Of a stretch of 64,000 nucleotides of DNA, positions 58,697 through 64,000 are shown piece after piece. The notes below the pieces were generated by a model. That model made no database searches. It saw nothing but the letters and a program-made list of their open reading frames with translations, and had not been told where the DNA came from. This stretch comes from Burkholderiales bacterium (GTDB taxonomy: Bacteria; Pseudomonadota; Gammaproteobacteria; Burkholderiales; Burkholderiaceae_C): contig JAIOOS010000006.1 in assembly GCA_021414305.1 (NCBI GenBank), positions 62,001 through 126,000 on the forward strand, read 5' to 3'. Position 1 is the first letter of the stretch, and each line of letters opens with the position of its first letter. A program made the position numbers and the translations under genes.

Positions 58697-59673
58697 TCAG
58701 CGAAAGTGGCAGGCCACCCACTGCGTGCCGGCGCCGGCTTCGCGCGGCGTGAGCGGCGGCCGCTCCTCGCGGCAGATCGCTTGAGCCAGCGGGCAGCGGG
58801 TGTGGAAACGGCAACCCGGTGGCGGGTTGGCGGGGCTGGGCGGATCGCCTTGCAGCAGCATGCGCACCGGCCTGACGCGCGGGTTCGGCACCGGCACCGC
58901 CGAGAGCAGGATCTCGGTGTAGGGATGGCGCGGGGTGGCGAACAGCGTGTCGCGGTCGGCCACCTCCACCATCTGCCCCAGGTACATCACGGCGACGCGG
59001 TGGCTGATGTGCCGCACCACCGCCAGGTCGTGGGCGACGAACAGGTAGGCGATGCCGAGCTCGGCCTGCAGGTCCATCAGCAGGTTCACCACCTGCGCCT
59101 GGACCGAGACGTCGAGGGCCGAGACCGGCTCGTCGCAGACGATCAGCTTCGGGTTGAGGGCCAGGGCGCGGGCGATGCCGAGCCGCTGTCGCTGCCCGCC
59201 GGAGAACTCGTGCGGAAACTTGGCTGCCGACTCGGGGCGCAAGCCCACGCGGGCGAACAGCCACTGCACCCGCTCGCGGCGCTGGGCGGCGGTCATGCCG
59301 GCGAAGTTGCGCAGTGGCTCGGCGACGATCTCGCCCGCCGGCAGGCGCGGGTCGAGAGAGGCGTAGGGATCCTGGAAGACGATCTGCAGGTCCTTCCTCC
59401 GCTGGCGCATCTGCTCGGCCGAGAGCGTGGTCAGCTCCTCGCCCTCGAGCCTGACCGAGCCCGAAGTCGGCTCGACCAGGCGCACCACCGACTTGGCGGT
59501 CGTCGTCTTGCCGCAGCCGGACTCGCCGACCAGCGCCAGCGTCTCGCCGCGCTCGACCGTGAAGGAGACGTCGTCCACCGCCTGGATCGGCGGCTTCGCC
59601 GGACCGAACCACGGCTTGGGCGAGAGGTAGTGCTTGCGCAGCTTCTCGACCGCGAGCAGGGGCGGCGCGGCGT

Positions 59674-59677
<4 letters not shown>
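58697..59677 (-). CDS. dppF: Oligo/dipeptide ABC transporter ATP-binding protein (DppF type)
   Basis: 326-residue ATPase with Walker [10 protein letters not shown]-loop [14 protein letters not shown], signature EFSGGQRQR, Walker [15 protein letters not shown] and switch FVAHDL. The C-terminal oligopeptide ABC extension has [20 protein letters not shown], with cysteines resembling the iron-sulfur site of Dpp/Opp ATPases. It is the second ATPase of the importer, paired with DppD. The ATG overlaps the dppD stop. Confidence 0.93.
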
Positions 59678-60701
<1,024 letters not shown>

Positions 60702-60705
<4 letters not shown>

Positions 60706-61592
60706 AGTTGCCTCGCCAGGCGCGGGTCGAGCGCGTCGCGCAGGCCGTCGCCCACCATGTTGATCGAGAGCACCGTCACCGCGAGCAGGATGCCGGGGTA
60801 CAGGATGATGTGGAAGGCGACGGCGACGACGTTGCGCCCCTCGGCCATCATGTTGCCCCAGCTCGGCGTCTGCGCCGGGATGCCGACGCCGAGGAAGGAG
60901 AGCGAGGCCTCGATCAGCACCGCGGAGGCGGCGACGAAGGTCGCCTGCACCATCAGCGGGGCCAGCATGTTCGGCAGCACGTGCCGCCAGAGCACCGCCG
61001 GGAGCCTGGTGCCGACGGCATGCGCCGCCTCGACGAAGAGCTGCTCGCGCAAGGTGAGCGAGAGCGAGCGCACCAGGCGAACGACGCGCGGGATCTCGGG
61101 CACGGTGATCGCGACGATCACGGTCGTGAGGCTGGCGCGCGTCACCGCCATCAGGGCGATCGCGAGCAGGATGCCGGGGATCGCCATCAGCCCGTCCATC
61201 ACCCGCATCACCGGCCCGTCGGCGCGACGCACGAAGCCGGCGACCATGCCGAGGACGACGCCGAACACCGTGGCGAGCGCCGCGACCGTGCAGCCGACGA
61301 CGAGCGAGATGCGCCCGCCGAGCAAGGCCCGGCTGTAGACGTCGCGCCCCAGCGCGTCGGTGCCGAAGCGGTGCTCGGCCGAGGGCGCCTCGAGCCGCGC
61401 CGAGGGGTCGATGTCCTCCGTGTCGTGGGTCGCGAGCCACGGCGCGGCGATCGCCACCAGCGCGACGAGCACGAGCAGCACCGCGCCGAGCACCAGCGTC
61501 GGGTTCTTGCGCAGCCAGCGCCACTTCAGGCGCGGCGGTCCCTCGTCGTCGGCGACGACGACCTCGGGCACGGGCGGCAGCACGGCGGACAT
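60702..61592 (-). CDS. dppC: Dipeptide ABC transporter permease (DppC type)
   Basis: 296-residue permease with an N-terminal cytoplasmic segment, then [20 protein letters not shown] as helix one, [20 protein letters not shown] (the DppC/OppC hallmark GTDxxGRD), and the EAA loop [20 protein letters not shown]. Six transmembrane segments in total. It begins 6 bp after the DppB gene. No clear Shine-Dalgarno, consistent with translational coupling. Confidence 0.93.
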
Positions 61593-61598
61593 CAGGGA

Positions 61599-62534
61599 CT
61601 AGTAGCGGATGCGCGGATCGAAGAAGCGGTAGCTCAAATCGATCAGCAGGTTGATCAGCACGTACACGCCGGCCGAGAGCAGCAGCACGCTCTGGATCAC
61701 CGGGTAGTCGTGGCGCTGCACCGAATCGATCACCAGCCGGCCGACGCCGGGAATCGCGAACACCGTCTCGGTGACGACGACGCCGCCGATCAGCAGCGCG
61801 ATGCCCACGCCCACGGTCGTGGCAATCGGCACCGCGGCGTTGCGCAACGCATGGCCGAGCACCGCGGGCACGCCCAGGCCCTTGGCGCGCGCGGTGCGGA
61901 TGTAGTCCTCCTGCAGCGCCTCGAGCACGGTGGCGCGCGTCATGCGCGTGAGCAGCGCCATGTAGAGCAGCGCCAGGTTGATGCAGGGCAGCGCCAGGCT
62001 GCGCAGCCACGGGCCGATGCCGTCGGCGAAGCGCGAATAGCCCTGCACCGGCAGCCAGTCGAGGCGGATCGCGAAGGTGTACATCAAGAGGTAGCCGACC
62101 AGGAACACCGGCACCGAGAAGGCGAGCACCGAGAACAGCATCACCGCGCGGTCGATCCAGCTGCCGGCGCGGTGCGCGGCGATCGTGCCGAGCGGCACCG
62201 AGAGCAGCACCGCCAGCGTCATCGTCACCACCGCGATCGAGAGCGTGGGCTCGAGGCGCTGCGCGAGGAGCTGCGTCACCGGCACCTGGGTGAAGATCGA
62301 GGTGCCGAGGTCGCCGCTCAGGATGCGCCCCAGCCAGCCGACGAACTGGATCGGCAGCGGCTTGTCGAGGCCGAGCGCGGTGCGCAGGCGGTCGATGTCG
62401 TCGGTGGTCGCCAGGTCGCCGGCGATCAGCGCCGCCGGGTCGCCGGGCGAGAGATGGATCAGGAGGAAGACGACCACCGCCACCACCGCCATCACCGGCA
62501 GCGTGGCGGCGAGCCGCCGCAGGACGTAGTTCAT
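61599..62534 (-). CDS. dppB: Dipeptide ABC transporter permease (DppB type)
   Basis: 311-residue permease with the DppB N-terminus [53 protein letters not shown] and the EAA loop [20 protein letters not shown]. It ends in [13 protein letters not shown], diagnostic of the family. It begins 31 bp after the binding protein gene. It forms the heterodimeric channel with DppC. Confidence 0.94.
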   Translation of the reverse strand: MNYVLRRLAATLPVMAVVAVVVFLLIHLSPGDPAALIAGDLATTDDIDRLRTALGLDKPLPIQFVGWLGRILSGDLGTSIFTQVPVTQLLAQRLEPTLSIAVVTMTLAVLLSVPLGTIAAHRAGSWIDRAVMLFSVLAFSVPVFLVGYLLMYTFAIRLDWLPVQGYSRFADGIGPWLRSLALPCINLALLYMALLTRMTRATVLEALQEDYIRTARAKGLGVPAVLGHALRNAAVPIATTVGVGIALLIGGVVVTETVFAIPGVGRLVIDSVQRHDYPVIQSVLLLSAGVYVLINLLIDLSYRFFDPRIRY

Positions 62535-62565
62535 GCGGCCCGGCGTTGGATCGGCGTCGTGAGAG

Positions 62566-64000
62566 TTACTTGTCGAGGTACCAGACGAACGGGAGGCCGC
62601 TCTTCAGGTTGTCGCCGCCCTTGATCTCCTTGCGCAACGCGCCCACCGGCGAATACTGGCCGGCGCTGATGTAGGGCAGCGCCTCGAAGGCCTGGGCGTG
62701 GAACTTGTCGAGCAATTCCTTCCGCTTGGCGGGGTTGCCTTCCTTCAGCCAGGCGGTGCGGAGGTCGTCGAGCTCCTTGTTGCACGGCCAGCCCGGCAGC
62801 GGCGTGCCGCACGAGGCGCTGAGGTAGGCGTTGGTGATCGGCGAATCGGCGTCGAAGCCGCCGGCCACGGTGACGTACATGCTCCAGCCGCCCGCGTCGG
62901 GCGCGTCCTTCTTGGCGCGCCGGCCGCCGATGGTGGCCCAGTCGGAGGTCTGCATGTCGACGTTCATGCCGATGCTCTTCAGCGTCTGCGCCGCCATCAG
63001 CGCCTCGGCGTTGAGGTAGGTGATGTCGCTGGGCACGAGCAGCACCACTTTCTCGCCCTTGTAGCCGGAGTCGGCCAGCATCTGCTTGGCCTTGGCGACG
63101 TCGGGAATGCGCCAGGGCTCGGCGCCGGCGAAGGTCTCGTTCGGGCTGCCGCAGATGAAGAAGGTGGCGCAGCTCGTGACCCGCAGGTCCTTGGGGTAGC
63201 CCATGGCGGCCATGAACCTGTCCTGGTTCACCGCTTTCAGCACCGCCTGGCGAACCTTCGGGTTGTTGAACGGCGGATGGAGCTGGTTCATCACCATCCA
63301 GCCCTGCCACGAGCCCGAGGGCACGAGCTTCACGTTCGGGTCGGCGCGAAGCACATTGATGTAGTCGGGGGGAAGCTGCTCGATGTAGTCGACCTCGCCC
63401 TTCTTCAGCGCCGCGACGGCGCTGTTGGCATCGGGGATGTAGAACCACTCGATCCGGTCGAAGTGCGGCTTCTTGCTGCCGGCGGCACCGCTGCCGGGCT
63501 CGGTGCGGGCGACGTAGTGCGGGTTGCGCACGAACACCACCTTGTTCCCCGGCACCCACTCGTCGCGCTTGAACATGAAGGGTCCCGAGCCCATCACGTC
63601 GGTGAGCGGCGCGGTCGTCGGCAGCCTGGCGATCCGCTCGGGCATCACCACCGGCGGAAATCCCGACGGCTTGGCCATGCCTTCGAGCACCATGCCGAAC
63701 GGCTCCTGCAGCGTCAGGGTGAAGGTCTTCTCGTCGACCGCTTTCCATTCCGGCTTCGAGATCGCGGTCATGGCGCGGCCGATGCTGTCCTTCGAGGTCC
63801 AGCGCTGCATCGAGGCGACGACGTCGGTGGCGGTGACGGCGGTGCCGTCGGAGAACCTGAGGTTCGGCCGCAGGATGAAGGTCCAGAGCTTGCCGTCCTT
63901 CGAGGTCGTGTACTTGTCGACCATCTGCGGCTTCGGCACGCCCTTCTCGTCGAGGCCGAAGGGCATGTCGTAGACCATGTAGCCGAAGTTGCGCGTGATG
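62566..64000 (-). CDS. Peptide ABC transporter substrate-binding protein (DppA/SBP family 5), N-terminus beyond the right edge
   Basis: At least 478 residues of a family 5 extracellular solute-binding protein. The frame stays open to the window edge, entering as ITRNFGYMVYDMPFG, so signal peptide and first beta strands are outside. Family marks are DGKLWTFILRPNLRFSDGTA, TATDVVASMQRW, KKPHFDRIEWFYIPDANSAV, ALKKGEVDYIEQL and NNPKVRQAVLKAVNQDRFM. It delivers peptides to DppBCDF. Association with the D-aminoacylase suggests D-amino-acid-containing or N-acylated peptides as ligands; that is inference. Confidence 0.93.
   Translation of the reverse strand, partial: ITRNFGYMVYDMPFGLDEKGVPKPQMVDKYTTSKDGKLWTFILRPNLRFSDGTAVTATDVVASMQRWTSKDSIGRAMTAISKPEWKAVDEKTFTLTLQEPFGMVLEGMAKPSGFPPVVMPERIARLPTTAPLTDVMGSGPFMFKRDEWVPGNKVVFVRNPHYVARTEPGSGAAGSKKPHFDRIEWFYIPDANSAVAALKKGEVDYIEQLPPDYINVLRADPNVKLVPSGSWQGWMVMNQLHPPFNNPKVRQAVLKAVNQDRFMAAMGYPKDLRVTSCATFFICGSPNETFAGAEPWRIPDVAKAKQMLADSGYKGEKVVLLVPSDITYLNAEALMAAQTLKSIGMNVDMQTSDWATIGGRRAKKDAPDAGGWSMYVTVAGGFDADSPITNAYLSASCGTPLPGWPCNKELDDLRTAWLKEGNPAKRKELLDKFHAQAFEALPYISAGQYSPVGALRKEIKGGDNLKSGLPFVWYLDK

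Overview
The window is about 64 kb of gene-dense, high-GC (roughly 70%), low-repeat chromosomal DNA with strong G/C bias at third codon positions. It most resembles a Burkholderiales-type betaproteobacterium: there are two Bug-family tricarboxylate-type solute-binding proteins, a DUF1631 protein, a Ralstonia-like isovaleryl-CoA dehydrogenase and many ABC/catabolic islands. About 66 protein genes can be supported. No rRNA, tRNA, IS element, prophage or CRISPR array was seen, and no gene-free stretch exceeds 300 bp (the longest is about 239 bp at 20933-21171).

1-11.1 kb: the end of a leucine-catabolism gene (isovaleryl-CoA dehydrogenase), an epoxide hydrolase, a small XRE regulator, a stand-alone DUF4157 metallopeptidase-like protein, a threonine-aldolase-like enzyme coupled to an EamA exporter, a class V aminotransferase, an SH3-domain exported protein, then a Bug protein/SDR pair and an aldo-keto reductase/old-yellow-enzyme pair. 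11.2-16.0 kb: an aromatic-degradation operon whose gene order and key residues match the carbazole operon carAa-Ba-Bb-C-Ac of Pseudomonas resinovorans, followed by an SCP2 protein and facing a divergent AraC regulator across a direct-repeat operator candidate. 15.9-20.9 kb: bacterial non-homologous end joining (ligD, ku) coupled to an HTH-TPR protein and gluconokinase. 21.2-22.8 kb: a cytochrome bd subunit I with no subunit II beside it.

22.8-35.9 kb is a mixed housekeeping/accessory stretch: lipoproteins, a PhzS-like flavin monooxygenase, a second Bug protein, DUF5996, transglutaminase, M16 peptidase, a large DUF1631 protein and D-cysteine desulfhydrase. 36.0-40.2 kb is a tightly coupled five-gene operon (thermostable-hemolysin-family protein, acyl-AMP ligase, heme-oxygenase-like diiron oxidase, SDR, secreted TPR protein) that looks like an uncharacterised biosynthetic pathway. 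It runs into a convergent two-component system that is itself downstream of two glutathione transferases. This operon is the best candidate in the window for an undescribed system.

44.6-56.8 kb: DAHP synthase, then a catabolic/transport island (epimerase, EthD-like protein, TetR, ABC ATPase, enolase-superfamily enzyme, permease, NMT1-type binding protein), a methyltransferase, and a SagB-type nitroreductase coupled to an MgtA-like P-type ATPase behind a candidate FNR/ANR-dependent promoter. 56.8-64 kb: an operon entering from beyond the right edge with a complete Dpp-type peptide transporter, an N-acyl-D-amino-acid deacylase and RidA, which reads as uptake and breakdown of D-amino-acid-containing peptides.
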